DNA from: DASVSE01 sp036399715
GTDB taxonomy: Bacteria; Bacteroidota; Rhodothermia; Rhodothermales; Rubricoccaceae
Length of the DNA: 12,971 nucleotides
Direction: 5' to 3'
NCBI GenBank assembly: GCA_036399715.1
Contig: DASWMO010000327.1
Coordinates: forward strand, 1-12,971
Positions within the stretch are counted from its first letter, which is position 1, and each line of letters starts with the position of its first letter. The position numbers and the translations under genes are program-made. Positions 6,143 through 12,386 of the stretch are shown in pieces. Below the pieces are notes generated by a model. It was given only the letters and a program-made list of their open reading frames with translations. It was not told the DNA's origin and ran no database searches.

Positions 6143-6311
6143 CGGGACCGAACGCGCCGCGGGCACGCGCGGGTTCTGCGAGGCGGGCGCGCCCGTGCGA
6201 CCTTTTGGCGGAGGCAGGCGTCAGCGGCCCTCGTGCTCGGGTTGAGCGGGGTGCCGGGGCAGTTGCCCGGCCGGGCGCGGTGCGAAGTTGCCCCGCCCGA
6301 CCCGCGTCCCG
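6143..6311. promoter_or_regulatory. Divergent promoter region between ABC exporter and antiporter
   Basis: This 169-base non-coding region must hold promoters for both flanking genes. Visible structure: the palindromes GGGCGCGCCC (6185-6194) and GCCCGGCCGGGC (6265-6276), a direct repeat AGTTGCCC at 6261 and 6286 (25 bases apart), and TTTTGG at 6203-6208, which resembles a Bacteroidota -33 box. No properly spaced TAnnTTTG element was found, so exact promoters are not called. Confidence 0.4.
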
Positions 6312-8315
6312 ATGCCCGTCGCCGTCTCGCTGCCGTTCCTGAACGAGCTCGTCGCGCTCCTCGTCGCGAGCGTCGCCATCGCCTACGTCTGCCTGCGGCT
6401 GCGCCTCGTGCCGATCGCGGGCTTCCTCATCGCGGGCGTGCTCATCGGGCCAAACGCGCTCGGCATCGTGTCCGACCAGGCGCTCGTGGACATGCTGGCT
6501 GAGGTCGGCGTGATCCTGCTGCTGTTCACGATCGGCGTCGAGTTCAGCCTCGGGCACCTCGCGCGGCTGAAGCGTGCGATCCTCGTCGGCGGCGGGCTCC
6601 AGGTCGGGCTGACCGTCGGGCTCGTCGCGGGCGGGCTGGCGCTCGTCGGCACGCCGTGGGCGACGGGGACCTACACCGGCTTTCTCGTCGCCCTCAGCAG
6701 CACGGCGATCGTGCTCGGGCTGCTCGCCGAGCGCGCCGAGACCGACACGCCGGCGGGCCGCCTGTCGGTCGCCATCCTCGTCTTCCAGGACCTCGCCATC
6801 GTCGGGATGGTGCTGCTCGTGCCGATCCTCGCCGGGCAGGGCGGGACGCCGGCCGAGGTCGCGCTCGTCTTCGGCAAAGCCGCGGCGCTCATCGCGGCCG
6901 TCCTGATCCTCGCCCGCCGCGGCGTGCCGGTCGTGCTGGACCTCGTCGCGCGGACGCGCCGGCAGGAGCTGTTCCTGCTGACCGTCGTCGCGGTCTGCTT
7001 CGGGACGGCGGCTGTCTCCAGCCTCGCCGGCGTGAGCCTCGCCCTCGGCGCGTTCCTCGCGGGCCTCGTCGTGAGCGAGAGCCGCTACTCGGAGCAGGCC
7101 CTGAGCGACATCCTGCCGCTGCGGACGCTCTTCAACGCCGTCTTTTTCGTCTCGGTCGGGATGCTGCTGGACCTGCGGTTTCTGGCGTCGCACCCGCTCC
7201 TCGTCATCGGTGCAGCGCTCGCGGTCGTGGCCGTAAAGGCGCTGACGGGGGCAGCAGGCGTACTCGCGGTCGGCTATCCGATCCGGATCGCGGCGGCCGT
7301 CGGGCTGGCGCTTGCCCAGATCGGCGAGTTCTCGTTCGTGCTGGAGCGCGCCGGCCGGGCCGTCGGGCTGTCGCCGGCCGGGATCGGCGAGACGGGCGAG
7401 CAGGCGTTCATCGCCGCGACAGTCCTGCTGATGCTGCTTACGCCGGCCCTCGTCGGGGCAGGGCCGCGACTCGGGACCGCCCTCGCCGCGACGCGCATGG
7501 GCCGGCTCGGGGCCGACACGGACCGTCCCGAGCCGGTCGACGCAACGCTCGAAGACCACGTCGTCGTGATCGGGTATGGCCCGGCCGGACAGCATCTCGT
7601 CCGCGTCCTCCGCGAGACGGGCATCCCGTTTGTCGTCGTCGAGATGAACCCCGAGGCGGTGACAGCCTTGCAGGCTGAGGGCGTCCGCGCGATTTATGGC
7701 GACTCGACACGGCCGCACCTGCTCGAAGCAGCCGGCATCGAGCGCGCCAAGCTCGCCGTCGTCGTCATCTCGGACGCCCCAGCGGCTGCCCGGACGGTCC
7801 ACCAGGCCCGCTATGCCAACCCGACCATCCAGATCGTCGCCCGGGTGCGCTTTCTCTCGGACGTCGAGGCGCTCTCGAAGGCTGGCGCGGACATCGTCGT
7901 GCCCGAGGAGATGGAGACGACCGTCCGCATCTTCTCGCACGTGCTCAACGCGTACACCATCGCACCCGACGAGATCGACCGGCTCGTCCGGACGCTGCGG
8001 TCCGAGGACTACGGCGTGATGCGGGGCAGCATCCAGGAGGCGCACCTGATGGTGCTCCAGGGGCTCGACGAGGACGGGATGCACACGCGCGCTGTCGCCG
8101 TCCGGCCGGGCGCGCCCGCTGCGGGGCAGACGCTCGAAGCGCTCGCCCTGCGCCGCGCACACGAGATCACGGTTCTAGCCGTTCGCCGCGGCGAGGCGAC
8201 GACGGCGAGCCCCGACGGCCGCTTCCGCGTCGAAGCCGGCGACCGGCTTGTCCTCGTCGGCACGGCCGAGCGCTTCGCCGCGGCGGCCGATCTCTTCCGG
8301 ACGCCGACGCGGTGA
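6312..8315 (+). CDS. Kef-type monovalent cation:proton antiporter (CPA2) with RCK domains
   Basis: This 667-residue inner-membrane protein should exchange K+ or Na+ for H+. Residues about 5-385 form the 12-13-helix Na+/H+ exchanger domain, with LVPIAGFLIAGVLIGPNALG (32-51) and the ion-path motif VFQDLAIVG (157-165) containing conserved Asp160. Residues about 413-535 form an RCK/TrkA-N domain with the nucleotide-binding motif GYGPAGQH (421-428) and acidic Glu444 ending the second strand. Residues about 580-660 form a TrkA-C domain with a typical GDRLVLVGT end. Three domains in this order match KefB/KefC-like proteins, probably gated by a nucleotide or other ligand. No KefF/KefG ancillary oxidoreductase is adjacent. 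I chose the ATG at 6312, preceded by GCGTCCCG and directly before the first helix; the frame also holds a TTG at 6288. Whether K+ or Na+ is carried cannot be told. Confidence 0.93.
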   Translation: MPVAVSLPFLNELVALLVASVAIAYVCLRLRLVPIAGFLIAGVLIGPNALGIVSDQALVDMLAEVGVILLLFTIGVEFSLGHLARLKRAILVGGGLQVGLTVGLVAGGLALVGTPWATGTYTGFLVALSSTAIVLGLLAERAETDTPAGRLSVAILVFQDLAIVGMVLLVPILAGQGGTPAEVALVFGKAAALIAAVLILARRGVPVVLDLVARTRRQELFLLTVVAVCFGTAAVSSLAGVSLALGAFLAGLVVSESRYSEQALSDILPLRTLFNAVFFVSVGMLLDLRFLASHPLLVIGAALAVVAVKALTGAAGVLAVGYPIRIAAAVGLALAQIGEFSFVLERAGRAVGLSPAGIGETGEQAFIAATVLLMLLTPALVGAGPRLGTALAATRMGRLGADTDRPEPVDATLEDHVVVIGYGPAGQHLVRVLRETGIPFVVVEMNPEAVTALQAEGVRAIYGDSTRPHLLEAAGIERAKLAVVVISDAPAAARTVHQARYANPTIQIVARVRFLSDVEALSKAGADIVVPEEMETTVRIFSHVLNAYTIAPDEIDRLVRTLRSEDYGVMRGSIQEAHLMVLQGLDEDGMHTRAVAVRPGAPAAGQTLEALALRRAHEITVLAVRRGEATTASPDGRFRVEAGDRLVLVGTAERFAAAADLFRTPTR

Positions 8316-8357
8316 AACGAGGGATGCCGGTTCCGACGATGCCCGGCTACCGCGTGG

Positions 8358-8371
8358 CCTGACGCGTCAGG
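8358..8371. promoter_or_regulatory. Perfect 14-bp palindrome CCTGACGCGTCAGG
   Basis: It lies between the antiporter stop (8315) and the DUF2164 start (8437). It could be a short terminator hairpin for the antiporter (no T tract follows) or a dimeric regulator site upstream of the DUF2164-hicBA genes. I cannot decide between these. About 38 bases downstream is the -7-like TACGTTTC. Confidence 0.4.
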
Positions 8372-8408
8372 ATCCGGCGGGGCAGAGGTGGTGCGTGCCT
8401 GCCGGAGT

Positions 8409-8416
8409 ACGTTTCG
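8409..8416 (+). promoter_or_regulatory. Candidate -7 element TACGTTTC upstream of DUF2164 gene
   Basis: It matches the Bacteroidota -7 consensus TAnnTTTG except for the last base and lies 28 bases before the ATG at 8437. TA-initiated elements at nearly the same distance precede hicB (8707) and the DUF4835 gene (12358). No -33 TTTG is visible. Confidence 0.3.
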
Positions 8417-8436
8417 GCTCCCGATCCGCGTCCCCG

Positions 8437-8685
8437 ATGCCCGTCTCGCTCTCCGCCCCGGCCCGCGCCTCCGCCGTCGAGGCCGTTCAGGCGTTCTTTC
8501 AGTCCGAGCGCGACGAGGCCATCGGCGCGTTGCAGGCATCGTTTCTGCTCGACGCCGTTCTCGCCGCGGTCGGGCCGGCCGTCTTCAACGCGGGCGTCCG
8601 GGCCGCGCAGGCGCACGGGCTTGGCGTCATCGGCGACCTCGACGCGGTCGTGTTCGAGCCCGAGCCCGCCCCGCGCCGCCGGTGA
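8437..8685 (+). CDS. DUF2164-family small protein
   Basis: This 82-residue predicted soluble helical protein matches the conserved DUF2164 pattern. An amphipathic helix with an acidic E-R-D-E-A-I-G-L signature (FFQSERDEAIGALQASFLL, about 20-38) is followed by LDAVLAAVGPAVFNAGVRAAQ (about 38-58), in which the G-P-x-x-[FY]-N motif is diagnostic. The function of the family is unknown. The ATG at 8437 is preceded by GCGTCCCCG and gives the usual size; the frame runs further upstream but only through antiporter sequence. hicB begins 50 bases downstream on the same strand, so a three-gene transcript with the toxin-antitoxin pair is possible. The C-terminal EPEPAPRRR tail is probably disordered. Confidence 0.85.
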   Translation: MPVSLSAPARASAVEAVQAFFQSERDEAIGALQASFLLDAVLAAVGPAVFNAGVRAAQAHGLGVIGDLDAVVFEPEPAPRRR

Positions 8686-8706
8686 ACCCCGAGGCCGGGC
8701 CGGAGG

Positions 8707-8714
8707 TACATCCG
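8707..8714 (+). promoter_or_regulatory. Candidate -7-like element TACATCCG upstream of hicB
   Basis: TA lies 29 bases before the hicB ATG, matching the distance seen upstream of DUF2164 and DUF4835, but the TTTG part is not conserved. It also sits in a short inverted repeat, CGGA-GGTACA-TCCG (8701-8714), that could be an operator. Confidence 0.22.
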
Positions 8715-8735
8715 CTTCACGCCCGCCCGCTCCCC

Positions 8736-8942
8736 ATGAAATACCGCGTTCTGATCGAGACGGACGAAGACGGCGTGTTCGTCGCCACTGTCCCGGCCCT
8801 GCCCGGCTGCGTCGCCGACGGTCCGACGCGAGCGGAGGCGGTGGAGCACGTCCGGGAGGCGATCGCGCTGTACCTCGAAAGCCTGGAGGCGCACGGCGAC
8901 CCGATCCCGCCGCCGATCAGCGAAGAACTTGTCGAGGTCTGA
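8736..8942 (+). CDS. hicB: HicB-family antitoxin, short form
   Basis: This 68-residue protein carries the partial RNase H-like HicB fold. MKYRVLIETDEDGVFVATVP (1-20) forms the first strands; LPGCVADGPTRAEAVEHVRE (22-41) gives the classic PGC-x-DG-x-T turn and helix; and ALYLESLEAHGDPIPPP (44-60) closes the domain. HicB proteins bind and neutralise the mRNA-cleaving HicA toxin. The protein ends shortly after the Pro-rich turn. The C-terminal helix-turn-helix or ribbon-helix-helix DNA-binding domain found in longer HicB proteins is absent, so direct autorepression is not expected. hicA starts 2 bases after its stop, in antitoxin-first order, opposite to E. coli hicAB. The ATG at 8736 is preceded by GCTCCCC and no Shine-Dalgarno. 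Confidence 0.93.
   Translation: MKYRVLIETDEDGVFVATVPALPGCVADGPTRAEAVEHVREAIALYLESLEAHGDPIPPPISEELVEV
8934..8938 (+). promoter_or_regulatory. Shine-Dalgarno GAGGT for hicA
   Basis: GAGGT lies 6 bases before the hicA ATG, inside the last codons of hicB. It is the only well-placed Shine-Dalgarno I could find among the starts in this window, and it supports internal, coupled initiation of the toxin. Confidence 0.45.
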
Positions 8943-8944
8943 CC

Positions 8945-9169
8945 ATGGGTGAGCTCCCGGTCGTCTCAGGCCACGACGTGGTGAGGGCTCTGGTCGCGCT
9001 CGGGTACGACGTGGACCGTCAGAGAGGGAGCCACATCGTGCTCCGGCAATCTGCGGCGCCGCATCGCCGGGCCGTCGTTCCGGACCACCGCGAGGTCGCG
9101 AAGGGAACGCTCCGCTCGATCATCCGGGAGGCCGGGCTGACCGTGGACGAGTTCCGCGCGCTCCTGTAA
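8945..9169 (+). CDS. hicA: HicA-family mRNA interferase toxin
   Basis: This 74-residue toxin has the compact dsRBD-like HicA fold. VVSGHDVVRALVALGYDVDR (6-25) is the first helix and strand. QRGSHIVLRQ (26-35) carries the catalytic His30 in the invariant G-S-H motif. RAVVPDHREVAKGTLRSII (42-60) provides the V-P-x-H strand and the G-T-L-R helix, and AGLTVDEFRALL (63-74) closes the fold. HicA cleaves mRNA during translation and is held inactive by HicB. All hallmark residues are present, so it looks functional. The start is set by the ATG 2 bases after the hicB stop, with GAGGT 6 bases upstream. It converges on the helix-hairpin-helix outer-membrane gene, with only 15 bases between the stop codons. 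Confidence 0.93.
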   Translation: MGELPVVSGHDVVRALVALGYDVDRQRGSHIVLRQSAAPHRRAVVPDHREVAKGTLRSIIREAGLTVDEFRALL

Positions 9170-9182
9170 CGCCCGGCGGGCG
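9170..9182. terminator. Compact hairpin between convergent hicA and HhH-barrel genes
   Basis: CGCCC (9170-9174), loop GGC, GGGCG (9178-9182) fills nearly all of the 15 bases between the two stop codons. It is symmetrical, so it could act on both strands, but no T tracts flank it. Confidence 0.35.
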
Positions 9183-9184
9183 CC

Positions 9185-11374
9185 TCAGAAGCGGTAGCGG
9201 AGCTGTACGCCGACGTCGCTCACGCGGTTGCCCTGCACCTCGCTGTCGCCCGAGCCGACCCGGCGGACGCCGCGGAGCCACGTCGAGGCGAGCTTGGCCT
9301 GCACGACGAGGCCCGGCAGCGGCTCGGCAGCGGCGAGGACGTAGCCGCGCACGCCGCGGCCCGACAGGGCCGGGATCGCGAAGACGCCCGTGAGGTCGTT
9401 CTCGAAGGCGTAGAGCCGGCTGTCATAGTCGTCCGTCCGGAAGACCGTCAGCCGCGTGTCGAGGCGGAGCCACGGCCGCGCCTGCACGCGGACGTCCTGG
9501 TAGACGAGCGCACCCGTCGTCGCCTCGGGGCGTGGCTCGCCGGCCGGAGCCTCGCGGACCGACCGCGAGCCTTCGACGCGCGCGCGGAAGCGAAGTGTGC
9601 GCGAGGCGTCCCACTCGCCCTGCACGCGCAGCGTCTGGCGCGTCTGCTCCGCGAGCCCGCCGACGGCCGAGCCCGGCACGACGTTGCCCGCATCGACGCC
9701 GACCTCGCGCGTCTCGGTCCGCGCCTGGAAGTATGCGCGGAGGTAGCGCCGCGGGCGGACCTCGGCGGTGATGAGCGCCTCGCGGCCCTGGCTCGGGCGC
9801 GGGACCGTGAAGCGGAGGTACGGGAAGCGGTACTGGTCCACGTACGCGTTGACGGTCCACTGGCGGCTCGGGCGCAGCCGGATGCCGGCGTAGAGGCCGG
9901 TCTCGTTGCGGCCGATGCCGTTGCGCTCGCCGAACGGGTAGCCGTGAAGGCTCGTAAAGTCGCGGCCGTAGTGGCGTCCGACGAGGAGAATCTCGGTCCC
10001 GCCGCCGACATCGGCGCCGAGGCCGAGGACGCCGCCCATTCCGCCGCCCGGCCCGCGCGCGGCCTCGCCGAAGGCCTGGAGCGTGCGCGTGCGCGCCTCG
10101 CCGTAGACGCTCACCGTCGTGGCTTGGGTGCCCGCGAAGTCGAAGATCTGGTCCGGCCGCGTCCCGCGGACGAGCGGCGTGTCGAAGGCCGCCTGCGTCG
10201 CGACGAGCCCGAGCTTCGCCTGCACGGTCCGCCCGACGCGCCGCACCTCGATGGCCCCGCCGACGAGTGTCTCCTCGATGGCGTCCTTGCGCGCCAACTC
10301 GCCGGGTGTCCGGTGGAGGCCCGTCGCCGAGAGCGACGTCACAGCCGCGCCGTCGACGGCGTCGGGCGGCAGGTCCGGGTCGTCGATGTCGAACTCTAGG
10401 GTGTCGACGCTCGCGTCGCGGGCGCGGCGGCTCGCGAAGGCCGTCGCGACGACGCCCGGCGTGACCGTCAGCGACAGCGCGGCGCCGCGGAAAAAGTTGT
10501 TCTCGTCGACGGACCCGTACGGCCGGATGCCGCGGCCCGACCGGACCGGTCCGCCGACGGCGTCGGGCCCCTTGCCGAAGCCCGACGCGCGCCACAGCGC
10601 GACGCCCTGCCCGAACTCGGCCACGAAGTCGCCCAGCACGAGCGCCTCGATGCGGCCCGCACGCAGGAGGGCGGCACTGGCCGAGACGTAGTCGTAGCCG
10701 TACGTGTTGGTGCCCGTGTCGAAGGCGAACGCCTCGCCGGGGTCCTTTTCGAGCGTCACGTTGAGGCTGAACTGGCGACGGTACGCAGCCGTGATGCGCG
10801 TGTAGATGCGCTCGGGCGAGCCGGCGAAGGCGCGCGTCGAGTCGGCAGGATCGATCACGTAGCCGGCCTGCTCGTTCAGGCGCCGCTGGACGCGCTGGGT
10901 CGTCGTGTACTGGAGGCCGGCGGCGATCTCGGACGGACGCGGGGCGCGGGGGAAGCGCAGGTTTCGCGAGGCGGCCGTCTGGAGTCGCGGGCCGATGGTG
11001 AGGAACGGGCGGGCTTCGAGGTAGACCTGCGCCGTCACGCCGGGGATGGTCCGGAGCTGCGGCAGGCTCGAGAACGCGCCCGACGCCTCGCGCACGCGCA
11101 CGATGTCGGCCGCGACGAGCGGCGAGAGCGCGGGAATCTGAGCCAGTTCGTCGGCCGTGGCGGTGTTGACATCGAGCGGGTTCTCGCGCAGGTCCACGAG
11201 CCCTTCGAGCAGTTCGGTCGGGTCGCCGTCGGCGTCGTCCTCCAGGAGTGCCTCGAATGTCGCGTCGAGGCCCGCGGTCGAGTCGACCGGCGCGCGCGTC
11301 GAGTCCGGCGTCTGCGCCCGCGCGGGCACGGACGCGAGTGCGGCGAGGACGAGAGCGAAAGGCAGAACGCGCAT
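9185..11374 (-). CDS. Helix-hairpin-helix (ComEA-like) protein with C-terminal outer-membrane beta-barrel
   Basis: This 729-residue exported protein has a signal peptide at 1-20 (LVLAALASVPARA, cleavage before Gln21) and an acidic linker at about 24-64. A ComEA-like tandem helix-hairpin-helix domain follows at about 66-127: LDVNTATADELAQIPALSP, then a second hairpin around LPQLRTIPGVTAQVYLEARP. The remaining ~600 residues alternate aromatic/hydrophobic and polar residues in strands (GGIEVRRVGRTVQAKLGLVA-type segments) and end in VQLRYRF, a typical outer-membrane C-terminus. HhH domains usually bind DNA without sequence specificity, but on an outer-membrane protein the role is open: DNA capture and protein contact are both possible. 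Similar HhH-barrel proteins occur in Bacteroidota. It follows the PorV/PorQ-like gene by 66 bases on the same strand, suggesting one operon. The ATG at 11374 is fixed by the signal peptide. Confidence 0.85.
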   Translation of the reverse strand: MRVLPFALVLAALASVPARAQTPDSTRAPVDSTAGLDATFEALLEDDADGDPTELLEGLVDLRENPLDVNTATADELAQIPALSPLVAADIVRVREASGAFSSLPQLRTIPGVTAQVYLEARPFLTIGPRLQTAASRNLRFPRAPRPSEIAAGLQYTTTQRVQRRLNEQAGYVIDPADSTRAFAGSPERIYTRITAAYRRQFSLNVTLEKDPGEAFAFDTGTNTYGYDYVSASAALLRAGRIEALVLGDFVAEFGQGVALWRASGFGKGPDAVGGPVRSGRGIRPYGSVDENNFFRGAALSLTVTPGVVATAFASRRARDASVDTLEFDIDDPDLPPDAVDGAAVTSLSATGLHRTPGELARKDAIEETLVGGAIEVRRVGRTVQAKLGLVATQAAFDTPLVRGTRPDQIFDFAGTQATTVSVYGEARTRTLQAFGEAARGPGGGMGGVLGLGADVGGGTEILLVGRHYGRDFTSLHGYPFGERNGIGRNETGLYAGIRLRPSRQWTVNAYVDQYRFPYLRFTVPRPSQGREALITAEVRPRRYLRAYFQARTETREVGVDAGNVVPGSAVGGLAEQTRQTLRVQGEWDASRTLRFRARVEGSRSVREAPAGEPRPEATTGALVYQDVRVQARPWLRLDTRLTVFRTDDYDSRLYAFENDLTGVFAIPALSGRGVRGYVLAAAEPLPGLVVQAKLASTWLRGVRRVGSGDSEVQGNRVSDVGVQLRYRF

Positions 11375-11440
11375 CAGGGAAACGGCGACCGGAGGAGTGC
11401 GAGGCGTGCCGAGCGGCGGGCCGATGCCCGCCGGCGGCGC

Positions 11441-12286
11441 TTAAAAGGCCAGCTCGATACCGACAGCGGGTGTGATCCCGAGCGACTCATGGCGCTCGAT
11501 GGCGATGTCGGCGCGGAGGCCGCCGGTGCGGAAACCTGCGCCGGCCGAGAGGCGCGCCGGGCCGTCCGAGGCGCCGATGCGAAGCTCCAGACCGGGCACC
11601 GGCCGGACTTCGAGGCCGCCGCGGATGGAGAGGCCCTGGTCGAGGTCCTGCTCGGCGTCTACGACGACCGTCGCGCGCGGCGACGGTGAGTACGCCAGAC
11701 CGGCGACGACGGCCGGGACGGTCGCGAGCGAGTGCCGCATGTCCTCGGCGTCGTCCCAGAGGATGCCCAGCAGGTTGCGTCCGGCGAGCCCGACGCGCAG
11801 GCCCGTAACGACGTCGCCCTGGACGCCGACCGCCAGCAGGGGCGTCCCGACGGACCCGAAGTTCTCGGTCGACGCCGACTCGTACCCGCCCGAGATGCCA
11901 ACGTCGAGGCGCCGCGTGCGGCTGAGGGCAATCGCACGCGCGACACCGACGACGACGCGCGTCTCGCGGCGCTCGGAGAAGCCGTACGAGCGAGCAGAGA
12001 GAGCGAGCGTCCCGACGGGCGTCGGTGCGGCGGCGGAGAGCTGGACGAGGCGCAGCTCGCTCAGGCCGAACGCCTGGCTCGCCTGGAGCGCCCCGCGGCG
12101 CTCGGTGAGGCCGGACCAGGCAGCCGGGTTGACGTGGCCCCACGCCTGCTGCCCGAGAGCAGCCCCGGCGCGGCCGAGGCCGAGCAGGCGCGCGCCGCCC
12201 TCGGCGAGCTGCGCCTGCGCAGGCTGGGCGCCGAGCGCGGCGAGGGCGATCAGGGTGAGGCAGCCGGAGAATCGAACAGAGCGCAT
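11441..12286 (-). CDS. PorV/PorQ-like outer-membrane protein
   Basis: This 281-residue protein has a clear signal peptide (MRSVRFSGCLTLIALAALGA, cleavage after AQPAQA at about 25). The mature start GGARLLGLGRAGAALGQQAWGHVNPAAWSGL is distinctive of FadL-fold PorV/PorQ-type proteins: a Gly/Ala-rich segment and then an N-P-A motif. Strand-like segments follow, for example LRVGLAGRNLLG and GLELRIGASDGPARLSAGAGFR, and the protein ends in VGIELAF with terminal Phe. PorV and PorQ belong to the outer-membrane part of type IX secretion; whether this paralogue does is inference. The ATG at 12286 is chosen because it starts the signal peptide; the longer frame upstream overlaps the divergent DUF4835 gene. 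It heads a likely two-gene operon with the HhH-barrel gene. Confidence 0.82.
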   Translation of the reverse strand: MRSVRFSGCLTLIALAALGAQPAQAQLAEGGARLLGLGRAGAALGQQAWGHVNPAAWSGLTERRGALQASQAFGLSELRLVQLSAAAPTPVGTLALSARSYGFSERRETRVVVGVARAIALSRTRRLDVGISGGYESASTENFGSVGTPLLAVGVQGDVVTGLRVGLAGRNLLGILWDDAEDMRHSLATVPAVVAGLAYSPSPRATVVVDAEQDLDQGLSIRGGLEVRPVPGLELRIGASDGPARLSAGAGFRTGGLRADIAIERHESLGITPAVGIELAF

Positions 12287-12344
12287 AGAGGCCGCGGGTG
12301 GAGCGTTCAGAGGCGAGGGCGCCCCGATCCGTACGGGAGCGCGC

Positions 12345-12352
12345 CGAACATA
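12345..12352 (-). promoter_or_regulatory. Candidate -7 element TATGTTCG for the PorV-like operon
   Basis: On the minus strand TATGTTCG is one base off the TAnnTTTG consensus and lies about 58 bases upstream of the PorV-like ATG. No -33 TTTG is visible. Confidence 0.3.
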
Positions 12353-12357
12353 CGCGC

Positions 12358-12365
12358 TAGCTTGG
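12358..12365 (+). promoter_or_regulatory. Candidate -7 element TAGCTTGG for the DUF4835/PorD-like gene
   Basis: TAGCTTGG approximates TAnnTTTG and begins 29 bases before the ATG at 12387. It lies 5 bases from the oppositely oriented TATGTTCG, so the two promoters would be nearly face to face. No -33 box is visible. Confidence 0.3.
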
Positions 12366-12386
12366 CCCCGTCCGACCCCGACCCCG

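Noticed and set aside
3845..6502. 885-codon open frame on the plus strand
   Set aside because: It is antisense to the cyclophilin and ABC exporter genes, both of which have complete conserved motifs. Its composition is Arg/Asp/Glu-rich and repetitive, typical of an antisense frame.
4293..8162. 1289-codon open frame on the minus strand
   Set aside because: It runs antisense through the antiporter and out of frame through the ABC exporter. The product is Arg/Asp/Gly/Pro low-complexity sequence with no domain, the usual shadow of high-GC codon bias.
9423..10595. 390-codon minus-strand frame inside the HhH-barrel gene
   Set aside because: It is in another frame of a well-supported gene, with Arg/Gly/Pro-rich composition and no domain.
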